This document shows positions 1-6,422 of a DNA stretch of 13,349 bases, one piece after another. The DNA lies in assembly GCA_030740295.1 (NCBI GenBank), contig JASLXP010001020.1, positions 1 through 13,349 on the forward strand. The letters run 5' to 3'. The position numbers and the translations under genes are program-made. Within the stretch, counting starts at the first letter, position 1, and every line of letters starts with the position of its first letter. The notes beneath the pieces are model-generated. The model was not told the DNA's origin. It saw only the letters and a list, made by a program, of their open reading frames with translations, and did no database searches. The DNA comes from Planctomycetota bacterium (lineage in GTDB: Bacteria > Planctomycetota > PUPC01 > JACPCR01).

Positions 1-1193
1 TGGATGACGTCCCACTCAGTTTTTCCGAGCCATCTGTCGATCATTCTCAGGCCGGTGGCGGTGTGCTGTGCGTTGCCCGGGACACGTCTTACGCTGGCCA
101 CGTTCTTCAGTTTATGCACTACATGGCCCGTGTAGCCGAGAGAAATGGAATCGCCGATGAGCAAGACCTTTGGCAGTTCGCTCATGTGCCTCAGCTTCTC
201 CGGATCGAGGACCACGTGTTTCACTCTCTGACGCTTCCACGTGTACGTGATGTGGACGAGCCCGTCCGAGGTCTGAATCACCGCGGGATATGAAAACTCG
301 CCCCGCTGGTCCTCCAGAATGAGAACCATGCTCCACGACTTGCCGTCTTTCGAGACAGCCACGTTCAGCGGCGAACGCCCGCGCACGGTGTGGTTGTAGA
401 CCAGCAGTTGCCGCCCGTCCTTGAGGGTGACCGCGTCCGTGCCTGAGTTCGGATTCGGCAGTGATGTCTTCTTCATTTCTCCCCAGGTTTTTCCGCCGTC
501 TTCTGACCAGACCTCCATGATGTACTTCTGTTTGCTTCTGCAGAGCAACTGCATCCTGTTGTCCGGGTAAGTGAGAACTGAAGGTTGGATAGCGCCAATG
601 GTCTTGCCGTCATTGAACGGCCCCTTCTGCTCCCAGGTCTTGCCGAGGTCTCGGGTCGATTGCAGGTAGACCTTCCATCCGGTGGCCTCGCCGCTGGTTC
701 CGCAGAGGATGGTGCCGTCCCCGAGCTCGATGGGTTTATTCTTCACCGGCCCCCAGATTCCATCCGGCAGCTTTGTTGCCTCTAACCAGGTTCTGCCATG
801 GTCAACGGAAGTCTTCAGCATTCCCCACCAGCCACTCGCACTCGGGCCGACTTTGTAAAAGAGAATCAGCGGACCAGACTTCGGCTGAAACAGAACCGGA
901 TTCCAGCAGGGAAATCTCTTCTCCGGCGATTGAACGCCATTAGCGACCTCGACGGGCTCGGACCAGTTCTTGCCATCGTGACGAGAAAGCCAGATTCCGA
1001 CGTCCGGGTTCTTTTCGCGTGTCCCCCCGAACCATGCGGCAACAAGCCCTTCTTTCGTTTCCTCAATCGTCGATGCGTGGCATTGCGGAAAAGGTGCATT
1101 CTCGTAAATGAATTCCGATCTGATGATTCCGTTGGCAAACAGGCTGGGTGCGGTGAACATGATGATGGTGAAAGAGAGAATTGGATTTCGCAT
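1..1193 (-). CDS. Secreted sialidase-like BNR propeller fused to SGNH hydrolase (3' end outside window)
   Basis: I translated 397 residues in one open frame from the ATG at 1193 down to the window edge. Residues 1-20 form a signal peptide ending SLFA, so the protein is exported. Residues about 25-335 are a BNR/Asp-box propeller (BNR_2-like) with Asp boxes SVDHGRTW (129-136), TRDLGKTW (180-187) and SEDGGKTW (230-237), and family blocks QCHAST, WNPVLFQP and LPNPNSGTDAV. From about residue 342 a second domain starts with VLLIGDSISLGY, the SGNH/GDSL block I with nucleophile Ser349, followed by a block II-like PGN (372-375). The rest of that domain lies off the left edge. By family knowledge such proteins are annotated as exo-sialidases, and SGNH domains often deacetylate sugars. 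The classical sialidase FRIP motif is absent, so sialidase activity is unproven. No Shine-Dalgarno sequence precedes the start. A candidate promoter lies at 1222-1249. Confidence 0.85.
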   Translation of the reverse strand, partial: MRNPILSFTIIMFTAPSLFANGIIRSEFIYENAPFPQCHASTIEETKEGLVAAWFGGTREKNPDVGIWLSRHDGKNWSEPVEVANGVQSPEKRFPCWNPVLFQPKSGPLILFYKVGPSASGWWGMLKTSVDHGRTWLEATKLPDGIWGPVKNKPIELGDGTILCGTSGEATGWKVYLQSTRDLGKTWEQKGPFNDGKTIGAIQPSVLTYPDNRMQLLCRSKQKYIMEVWSEDGGKTWGEMKKTSLPNPNSGTDAVTLKDGRQLLVYNHTVRGRSPLNVAVSKDGKSWSMVLILEDQRGEFSYPAVIQTSDGLVHITYTWKRQRVKHVVLDPEKLRHMSELPKVLLIGDSISLGYTGHVVHKLKNVASVRRVPGNAQHTATGLRMIDRWLGKTEWDVI

Positions 1194-1221
1194 GAGTCTG
1201 GTTGGCGAGAGTGGGGTCATC

Positions 1222-1249
1222 AAATTAGGCAGCCCTTTTCACCTGTCAA
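1222..1249 (-). promoter_or_regulatory. Candidate promoter for the BNR-SGNH gene
   Basis: On the minus strand a perfect TTGACA (1244-1249) is followed after 16 bases by TAATTT (1222-1227). The second box is a weak match, 3 of 6, to the sigma-70 -10 consensus. Transcription would start near 1215, about 20 bases before the ATG at 1193. It sits back to back with a perfect TATAAT for the divergent gene. Confidence 0.35.
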
Positions 1250-1276
1250 GGAATGCAGCGTCAGGTGCTGCGCGCG

Positions 1277-1282
1277 TATAAT
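1277..1282 (+). promoter_or_regulatory. Perfect -10 box directly in front of the next gene
   Basis: TATAAT occurs at 1277-1282, only eight bases before the ATG at 1291. Transcription would then begin at about 1289-1290, giving an essentially leaderless mRNA. This fits the absence of a Shine-Dalgarno sequence. The -35 region at the right distance (around 1254-1259) is poor, so the site is a candidate only. Confidence 0.35.
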
Positions 1283-1290
1283 TGGCAGCC

Positions 1291-1911
1291 ATGGAACAGC
1301 CACAGAACCCACCCAATAGCCTGCGTCTCAGACTCAGACCCGTGGAAATCATGGGAGGCGCGTTCTTCACCGTGGGGTTGGTTGGATTCATTTACGTGCA
1401 ATCCGAGAAAAGAGCGACTCAGCCGCGCCGAGACACGCGGGCCTGCGAAGATAACGCCTACCGCTTACACCAACTGGTTCTGGACTACATGAAGTCGCAC
1501 GACATCCTGCCGGCGGCCGACACTGCGCGAGATGCCTTTCTGAAGATGGCGCGGGAGATCGAAACGGATGAGGAACGATCGGTGTTTATTCAGAGTGATG
1601 GATGTTGCTGTCCGGAAGCGCATCGTCTTTCCGGCGGAATGGGCTACGTCTACGTGGGTGGCGGCCTGAAGACCGATGTAATCAAAACCCACCGGGCACT
1701 TGTTTTTTTCTGTTCACATCTCAGCCATCAGGCTCCGAAACAATACTCGCAGTTGATGCGGGGAGTAACACTGCTGTCGCTGAAGAATGAAAAAATGGCG
1801 GGATACATCGACCAGGCCGTGAAGGAAGGTCCCAACGGGCACGTCGGCTATGCACCGAAAGCGAACGAGAGATTGAAGGCCGAACTGGCTGAGAGGCGGA
1901 AGCGAGAATAA
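1291..1911 (+). CDS. Hypothetical membrane-anchored protein with CCCP motif
   Basis: This 206-residue protein is not recognised. Residues 19-36 form one hydrophobic segment (IMGGAFFTVGLVGFIYV) after a short Arg-rich N-terminus, so a single-pass anchor with the C-terminus probably outside is likely. Notable features are a Cys50-independent CCCP cluster at 105-108, a glycine-rich YVYVGGGL stretch at 119-126, and a basic, charged tail (AELAERRKRE). The order CP, then GYVYVGGGL, then RALVFF, then a short hydrophobic strand loosely recalls the C-terminal part of pseudopilin-like proteins common in planctomycetes. That link is speculative. I prefer the ATG at 1291 over the in-frame TTG at 1282, because the TATAAT box overlaps the TTG. 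It diverges from the BNR-SGNH gene and converges on the next gene with a 24-base gap. Confidence 0.6.
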   Translation: MEQPQNPPNSLRLRLRPVEIMGGAFFTVGLVGFIYVQSEKRATQPRRDTRACEDNAYRLHQLVLDYMKSHDILPAADTARDAFLKMAREIETDEERSVFIQSDGCCCPEAHRLSGGMGYVYVGGGLKTDVIKTHRALVFFCSHLSHQAPKQYSQLMRGVTLLSLKNEKMAGYIDQAVKEGPNGHVGYAPKANERLKAELAERRKRE

Positions 1912-1935
1912 AGGCGAAGCGCGAGCGCAGTCTGG

Positions 1936-2430
1936 TCAATCGACAGAAGATGTATGAGCGGGTTGCAGCACGACATCCAGGAGCTTCAGATAAAAGTAGA
2001 AGTTGTCTTCCATGCATAGTTGGTACTGGACGAACACGTTCGAACCCTCATGTTGCCCGGTACTCACGTGCGAAATGTCGAAATGCCTGGCATCACCGGG
2101 GATGGATGAATGTTCCTCAAAAAGCGCCAACAACTGCGCGAACAGACTCATGGGTATTCCCTCGCACTCCTGCCAGCTATCCTCATGTCGGAACCAGACA
2201 GGGATGTGGACCTGAGCGAAGCGTTTCACGACCTCACCGGATTTGTTCTCGATGACGACCTCAGTGTTTCGGCTCTGAATTGGCCTCTGCGGGCGGTCCT
2301 CAGGCGGAATGCCAAAGAGTATCTGATCGCATTCCGATACGGCTGCCTCGCGTAAAAGCAGTTTCATCAGTTTGCAGAGCGGAGCTTCCTCGCCGGAGGC
2401 AGCAAGCAGCTTTTTGAGTTTGCTCAACAT
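1936..2430 (-). CDS. Hypothetical protein, 164 aa
   Basis: I do not recognise a family. The protein begins with a short basic amphipathic helix (LSKLKKLLAAS), has a central beta-rich part with VVIENKSGEVVKRF and HIPVWFRHEDSW, and ends with a hydrophobic, aromatic strand region (NFYFYLKLLDVVL). There is no signal peptide or membrane segment, so it is probably cytoplasmic. It starts 18 bases after the stop of the lipoprotein gene on the same strand, so the two are very likely co-transcribed. No Shine-Dalgarno sequence precedes the ATG, which suggests coupling to the upstream gene or leader-independent initiation. That it is coding is supported by its operon position and by conserved-looking hydrophobic periodicity. 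Overlapping plus-strand frames have no protein-like features. Confidence 0.6.
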   Translation of the reverse strand: MLSKLKKLLAASGEEAPLCKLMKLLLREAAVSECDQILFGIPPEDRPQRPIQSRNTEVVIENKSGEVVKRFAQVHIPVWFRHEDSWQECEGIPMSLFAQLLALFEEHSSIPGDARHFDISHVSTGQHEGSNVFVQYQLCMEDNFYFYLKLLDVVLQPAHTSSVD

Positions 2431-2448
2431 CGGATGGAATGGACTTCA

Positions 2449-3183
2449 CTATTTAGCTTTCCGACCCAGAATCATATTCAGCAGCAGTTCCGATCTCCGT
2501 AGTCGCTCGTTTGGATTGATTTGAACGTAATCCTCCACCACTGGCCAGAGCTCGGAGTGCCTGGAGATGATCGTGTTGCGGAATTTCATCAGATCCATCT
2601 CGAACAGCATTTTGGATTTCGTGTCTTTAAAATAGGCGTCGAGACCAACGCTGCCTGTGACTTTAGTCTGGTAAACCGTGCGTGAGTCTTCACTGACGAT
2701 GAGCTGCAGATCTTCCTGCTGGCCTCTGCGGGTTTCCAGAGCCCCTCTTGCGATGCCCGCGTCGCCGCTCAGCTTCAGACTGTGAAGGATAGAAACGATC
2801 AGATTTGGGGCCTTGGATTTCTGATCGAGCGCGGCCATTCTGAGTGAGATGTCCGGATGGTAAAGGAGGAGCAATTCCTCCACGCGCCATTGCCGGTCGG
2901 CCAGTCTGGCGAGTGGCGCATCCTTGTTGCCCTGCAGTTGCGCCTCACGTCCGTCAAAGATCTCCTGAATGGCTTCGTCCAATGCGTCCTGAGTTCGTTG
3001 GAGAACCGACTGCGGCGTGTCACCTTTCAATCGCAGCGCGCTTTTCTGCTCGGTACGGGCCTGCTGAATGCGTTCGTGATAGGGCACCTTCATCTTGTCC
3101 CACAGGAGCGCCGAATGTGGTCGGTGATGACACGCTGACAGAAACAGGAGACTGAGAGACAGAACGAGATATCGAGGATTCAT
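2449..3183 (-). CDS. Putative lipoprotein, 244 aa
   Basis: The N-terminus is a classical lipoprotein signal: Asn/Arg start, hydrophobic core LVLSLSLLFLSA, and lipobox L-S-A-C with Cys18 as the lipidated residue. His-His follows the Cys, not Asp, so outer-membrane sorting is likely if Lol rules apply. The mature part is alpha-helical and charged (for example residues about 55-110, with repeated RTQDALDEAIQEIFDGRE-like stretches), and then a mixed region ends in RLRRSELLLNMILGRKAK. No known domain is recognised. AGGA lies only three bases before the ATG, a tight spacing. It is the first gene of a two-gene minus-strand unit with the 164-residue protein. The 161-base gap upstream separates it from the end of the PL22-like gene and would hold its promoter, but I see no convincing boxes. 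Confidence 0.7.
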   Translation of the reverse strand: MNPRYLVLSLSLLFLSACHHRPHSALLWDKMKVPYHERIQQARTEQKSALRLKGDTPQSVLQRTQDALDEAIQEIFDGREAQLQGNKDAPLARLADRQWRVEELLLLYHPDISLRMAALDQKSKAPNLIVSILHSLKLSGDAGIARGALETRRGQQEDLQLIVSEDSRTVYQTKVTGSVGLDAYFKDTKSKMLFEMDLMKFRNTIISRHSELWPVVEDYVQINPNERLRRSELLLNMILGRKAK

Positions 3184-3344
3184 GGTTCCTGGATGTGAGT
3201 GATTGCTATTACGGCAGCTTTATGCTCTGAGAGAATCTGAGAACTTTGAAGAATGGATGCACGGAATGATGGTTTGGATTCTTCGTTTCAGTCGTGGCTA
3301 GTTTTTCCCTTCTGGGCTTGGTCTTCTACCTGAATCTAAACGCC

Positions 3345-4526
3345 TCACTCCAACTCATCAAAGAATCCATCTGGAACTTCGGCAGCAAAAACCTGCGTCG
3401 GGCTGTAAAACGGATTCGAATTGAAGACGACGTGGCGGTTGTCCGCGGTGAGATAAGGGTGGCAATGGTTGTGCTCCCCGCCGCCTCCGCTGGCCATACT
3501 GTCTTTCACGAGCGTCCTGTACTTGCCGGTCTCGAAGCATCCGATCACAATGCCGACTGATTTCAGTACGCCGCGCTCATCATAGAGCGAGCCATGGTGT
3601 GCATCCGCGACAAAGTAACGCCCACACTTCGAAACGCAGAGGTGATAGAAACGAAAATCCGGCGCTTCGAATACGGACGGATGCTCGTCCTCCGCTCCTG
3701 CCATGACGAGGTTGCCTTTGGGTGTGCGGGAATCCAGTTCCCACGAATCGTAATCCCAGGTCGTGGTCATCGCGGCGCGGCCGGTATCGGCGATGTGTGC
3801 CGAATGGCCTGTGCTTCCGCCAGTGTGGGGAGGGCCGACCGGGAGGCTGCGCCGGTTACTGCCATCAGCATCGATCAGGAAGTGAGTCGTCCCTTTTTTC
3901 GGATCGCAAGCCCTGACAGTCGAGCCGTCTTCTGCCAGTTCCGAGCCGCGATTCAATTGCGCCAGAATGTCGCGGCCGTGCACTGGGTTGAACTGCATGT
4001 GCGGATTCACCATCTCCGGTTCGTCATAGATGAGTTCCTCCTTCATTTCATGAAGGTCCACTCTTTTGATGCCGACGCTGGGGTTCTTGCCGGGCAGAAT
4101 CTGGCGGCAGATGATGTACCTCTGGTCAGGCGAGACCGATGCGCTGCGACCAAGAAGCGAAGGCTCGAAGGGAAGCTCAATCTCCTGCACATCAAGCGTC
4201 GTCAGATCGAGCCTCTTCAGTTTGCCATCCCCCGTCGAGTAGTGAATCAACCCGGACCAGGCGGCATTGAAAACGCCGGCCACACCTTCACGCTCGATAC
4301 AGGTAACCTTGAGCCGCTGGAGGTCTGCAACCCAGAGGCCACTCGGCCCGGCCGGCATAGCATACGCACGGCGCAGAATCGCCAGCCGTTGGCCGTCCGG
4401 TGAGCAGTAAGGCTGCTCGCAATAGATGTTGATGCTCAGTACCGCGCTGCTTGTAAGCTGAATGATCTTTGCGTCGCTGACCGGATCGAATCGCCGATCG
4501 CATGCCTCTGAATCCCAACGCCTCAT
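3345..4526 (-). CDS. Oligogalacturonate-lyase-like (PL22/TolB-type) propeller, N-terminal leader split off
   Basis: This open frame encodes a seven-bladed propeller of about 390 residues, which is the usual length of PL22 oligogalacturonate lyases. Supporting blocks are the family-type entry RRWDSEACDRRFDPV followed by IIQLTS, YCSPDGQRLAIL, ASVSPDQRYIIC, HMQFNPVHGRDILAQL, and the C-terminal HNHCHPYLTADNRHVVFNS. In known PL22 enzymes a cluster of His and Gln residues in the last blades binds Mn and does catalysis. The matching His candidates are in QFNP, GHSAH and HNHCHPY, but I cannot align them exactly. The substrate would be unsaturated or short galacturonides. The ATG at 4526 overlaps the TGA of the upstream Tat-leader frame as ATGA. 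An in-frame GTG at 4574 gives 16 extra residues (MQPGLDARPRHPGNPV) that look like out-of-frame sequence. The intact ancestor was probably one exported protein. Confidence 0.75.
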   Translation of the reverse strand: MRRWDSEACDRRFDPVSDAKIIQLTSSAVLSINIYCEQPYCSPDGQRLAILRRAYAMPAGPSGLWVADLQRLKVTCIEREGVAGVFNAAWSGLIHYSTGDGKLKRLDLTTLDVQEIELPFEPSLLGRSASVSPDQRYIICRQILPGKNPSVGIKRVDLHEMKEELIYDEPEMVNPHMQFNPVHGRDILAQLNRGSELAEDGSTVRACDPKKGTTHFLIDADGSNRRSLPVGPPHTGGSTGHSAHIADTGRAAMTTTWDYDSWELDSRTPKGNLVMAGAEDEHPSVFEAPDFRFYHLCVSKCGRYFVADAHHGSLYDERGVLKSVGIVIGCFETGKYRTLVKDSMASGGGGEHNHCHPYLTADNRHVVFNSNPFYSPTQVFAAEVPDGFFDELE

Positions 4527-4735
4527 GACAGGGTTCCCCGGATGACGTGGCCGTGCGTCGAGCCCTGGTTGCACGGCTTGCGTCCGATTTCGGTTGTCCA
4601 GGGAATCAGCGTGTCGCCTGCAGCCGCATCCGGCCTCACGGAACTGGACAGACTGGCGAGGGCAATTCGACCGAGCGCGCCACCAGACTTCCCAAGGAAA
4701 TCACGCCGATTGACTGTCCGATCCGAAAAATTCAT
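4523..4735 (-). CDS. Tat signal leader of the PL22-like protein, in a separate frame
   Basis: This 70-residue frame begins with a twin-arginine signal, VNRRDFLGKSGG (Arg10-Arg11), followed by a hydrophobic stretch (LGRIALASLSSS) and a possible cleavage after DAAA near residue 39. The next 30 residues (GDTLIPWTTEIG and onward) look like the ordinary start of a mature periplasmic enzyme but end at a TGA. The downstream propeller continues in the -1 frame from an ATG overlapping that TGA. The simplest reading is a single-base indel in one gene, real or from sequencing or assembly. Termination-reinitiation at ATGA is an alternative but would leave the enzyme without its export signal. I found no canonical -1 slippery heptamer at the junction. 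Confidence 0.65.
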   Translation of the reverse strand: MNFSDRTVNRRDFLGKSGGALGRIALASLSSSVRPDAAAGDTLIPWTTEIGRKPCNQGSTHGHVIRGTLS

Positions 4736-4795
4736 CAGCTTTGTGCGAAGACTTTGAAGTCACTGAAGCCCGAGCTGGAGTAACGGGAAGCGGGA

Positions 4796-4861
4796 GTTGG
4801 AGTAACGGCTTTAGCCGGGCTCTGTCAGCCACTCGGCCCCGGCTGAAGCCGTTACTCCAAC
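4796..4861. repeat. Palindromic intergenic repeat (24-bp arms)
   Basis: The left arm at 4796-4819 and the right arm at 4838-4861 are inverted copies with one mismatch in 24, around an 18-base loop. The arm begins GTTGGAGTAACGGCTT and contains CGGCTTTAGCCG, itself a palindrome. A further partial copy, TGGAGTAACGG, occurs just upstream at 4776-4786 in direct orientation to the left arm (4798-4808). It sits between the stop of the PhyH gene and the Tat leader start. There is no T-run, so it is more likely a REP-like dispersed repeat than a simple terminator. Confidence 0.7.
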
Positions 4862-4877
4862 CCCCGGCATTCCGTCA

Positions 4878-5618
4878 CTACACTTTCTGCAACGCCGGAT
4901 AATACTCCCACAGATCATCCGGCTCTTCGAAAAGAATATCAGACATGTCCTTCCTCGAAAGCCGGGCAATCAGCGCCATACGAATCCGGTCAGAACAGTT
5001 TGGGCTGCCCGTATGAAACAGCCTCCCATGCCAGAAACAGACCGTTCCTGCGGGGCCGGTGATTTCTGTGCAATCGCCGAGGTCCATGCCAACGCCGCCT
5101 TTGATGCTCAGCAGCGAATGATCCTTGAAATGCTCACATGCCCTGATGTGCGAGCCCGGCCAGACCGTAAACCCACCGCCGCGGTGAACGACCTCATCAA
5201 CATAGATTGTGGCAGCAATGGAAAACCGGCCGACCGTCCCTTCCGGCACGCCGTTCGTCGGTGTGTAGTAACCATCAAGATGCCCATGAGGCGGAGGAGA
5301 CCAGTCGGACTCGCCTGAGGGATAACGCAGATGCGGCCCCGGTCCACCCTGATTCAGCAGACCCTTGCCGACCAGTTCCTCAGCCGTTTCGAAATTCGGA
5401 GTGTCGAACATCGTTGCCCGAATGGCCGGATGCGATCCGGGCACGGGCACCATCGGGCCCGCATTAATCCATGACTCAGGATCATCACGGTCGGCCTCTA
5501 TGCCGCTCCACAACGCATCCTGAGCGGCATCGATCTGCTCCTGAGTGAGAGTGTCATGTTTGACCAGATATCCGTTGGCTTTGAAGAAAGACTTATCCTC
5601 GTCTGACAAATGAGGCAT
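4878..5618 (-). CDS. Phytanoyl-CoA dioxygenase (PhyH) family Fe(II)/2-oxoglutarate oxygenase
   Basis: This 246-residue cytoplasmic protein has the PhyH family core. The facial triad is visible as HLD at 113-115 (His113, Asp115) and distal His202 in FHTGSPN, with Arg211 or Arg213 the likely 2-oxoglutarate anchor. The block GGFTVWPGSH (149-158) is typical of the family. The enzyme should use O2 and 2-oxoglutarate to hydroxylate a small molecule. The actual substrate cannot be told, because bacterial members act on many metabolites beyond phytanoyl-CoA. The ATG at 5618 has AAGGA at 5628-5632, nine bases away. The gene diverges from the ThuA-like gene across 138 bases and is followed on the same strand, after a palindromic repeat, by the Tat/PL22-like gene. 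Confidence 0.9.
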   Translation of the reverse strand: MPHLSDEDKSFFKANGYLVKHDTLTQEQIDAAQDALWSGIEADRDDPESWINAGPMVPVPGSHPAIRATMFDTPNFETAEELVGKGLLNQGGPGPHLRYPSGESDWSPPPHGHLDGYYTPTNGVPEGTVGRFSIAATIYVDEVVHRGGGFTVWPGSHIRACEHFKDHSLLSIKGGVGMDLGDCTEITGPAGTVCFWHGRLFHTGSPNCSDRIRMALIARLSRKDMSDILFEEPDDLWEYYPALQKV

Positions 5619-5756
5619 GGATGTTTTTCCTTGGTGTTTGCGTGATACCGTAATCTTATTCCAGAATCTGTCTCGGATCTCAAGTGCTTGATTTCACCTT
5701 CCCGCGCAACTAACCTCTCGCCGCTATTGAAATTTCTTCCGTATAAGGAGCACAGC
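5619..5756. promoter_or_regulatory. Divergent intergenic region between PhyH and ThuA-like genes
   Basis: Weak candidate promoters face both ways. On the minus strand, TTGAGA (5678-5683) and TAAGAT (5653-5658) are 19 bases apart, upstream of PhyH. On the plus strand, TTGATT (5688-5693) and TAACCT (5711-5716) are 17 bases apart, upstream of the ThuA-like gene. The two -35 boxes are only four bases apart, so a single regulator could control both genes. No clear operator dyad was seen. Confidence 0.25.
5745..5750 (+). promoter_or_regulatory. Ribosome binding site fixing the ThuA-like start
   Basis: AAGGAG lies six bases before the ATG at 5757. The reading frame stays open upstream for 23 more codons (to an ATG-like start at 5688), but that extension lacks a site and reads as non-protein-like sequence. 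Confidence 0.75.
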
Positions 5757-6392
5757 ATGTCACTCAAGACTCTCGTTTTCGCAGGCGGAGCCATTCACGA
5801 TTACAAAGCTGTTGGAGCAGCAGCCAAAGCCACACTCGAGGCCGCAGACGGTTTCGACGTCACCTACGTCGAAGAAGATCTCGATGTCCTCACCAGTCTC
5901 GACGACTACGAGCTCCTTGTGTTCCACTACACAGTCGGAGAGATCACCGATGCGCAGCTCAACGGCCTGTCCAACTGGCTGAACGCGGGAAACGGCTACG
6001 CCGGCATTCATTCCGCGGCCGATTCGTTCCGCGGCTCGCCCGGCTATCGCTCTCTCGTGGGCGGACACTTCATCACACATCCCCGCTACCGAGAATATCA
6101 GGTCAGCCTGGTCGATACCGAGCACGAGATTACCCACGACGTACCGGAAGAATTCAATGTCACCGATGAACAGTACATCCTCGATTACGACCCGCGGGTC
6201 CAAGTGCTGGCCACCGCACTATGGAAGGGCGATGCCATGCCGGTCGTCTGGACCAAGCCTTGGGGTGAGGGCCGCGTCTTTTACCTCGCTCTCGGGCACG
6301 ATGGCCCTTCATGCGAGAATGAACAGTTCAATCGATTGCTCGTTCAGGGCTCACGCTGGGCTGGAACAAAGCCGCCAAAAGAAGAAGAGTAA
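5757..6392 (+). CDS. ThuA-like domain protein
   Basis: The protein has 211 residues, the size of a single ThuA-like domain with a class I glutamine amidotransferase-like fold. Characteristic segments are LVFAGGAIHDY at the N-terminus, LLVFHYTVGEIT, NGYAGIHSAADSF (79-91), SLVGGHFITHP (99-109) and GEGRVFYLALGHD (170-182). Family knowledge: ThuA was first described in rhizobial trehalose/maltitol use and is linked to 3-keto sugar chemistry, and many bacterial homologues sit among sugar oxidoreductases and isomerases. The exact reaction here is unknown. No signal peptide is seen, so it is cytoplasmic. It diverges from PhyH and ends 30 bases from the convergent aldolase gene. The C-terminal tail is acidic and basic (KPPKEEE). 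Confidence 0.88.
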   Translation: MSLKTLVFAGGAIHDYKAVGAAAKATLEAADGFDVTYVEEDLDVLTSLDDYELLVFHYTVGEITDAQLNGLSNWLNAGNGYAGIHSAADSFRGSPGYRSLVGGHFITHPRYREYQVSLVDTEHEITHDVPEEFNVTDEQYILDYDPRVQVLATALWKGDAMPVVWTKPWGEGRVFYLALGHDGPSCENEQFNRLLVQGSRWAGTKPPKEEE

Positions 6393-6422
6393 TCTGCATT
6401 TGCGGATACCGGTCTTTTCTCG

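Noticed and set aside
798..1319. Plus-strand frame of 173 codons
   Set aside because: It is antisense to the BNR-SGNH gene, which shows clear Asp boxes and an SGNH motif.
3594..4403. Plus-strand frame of 269 codons
   Set aside because: It lies wholly antisense to the PL22-like propeller and has no recognisable domain, signal or start context. Its length reflects GC-rich codon structure of the real gene.
4510..4540. Programmed -1 frameshift site at the Tat/PL22 junction
   Set aside because: No canonical X-XXY-YYZ heptamer sits in the Tat frame before the TGA. An indel or reinitiation at ATGA explains the break more simply.
5688..5756. N-terminal extension of the ThuA-like gene
   Set aside because: AAGGAG six bases before ATG 5757 fixes the start, and the extra 23 residues do not resemble the family.
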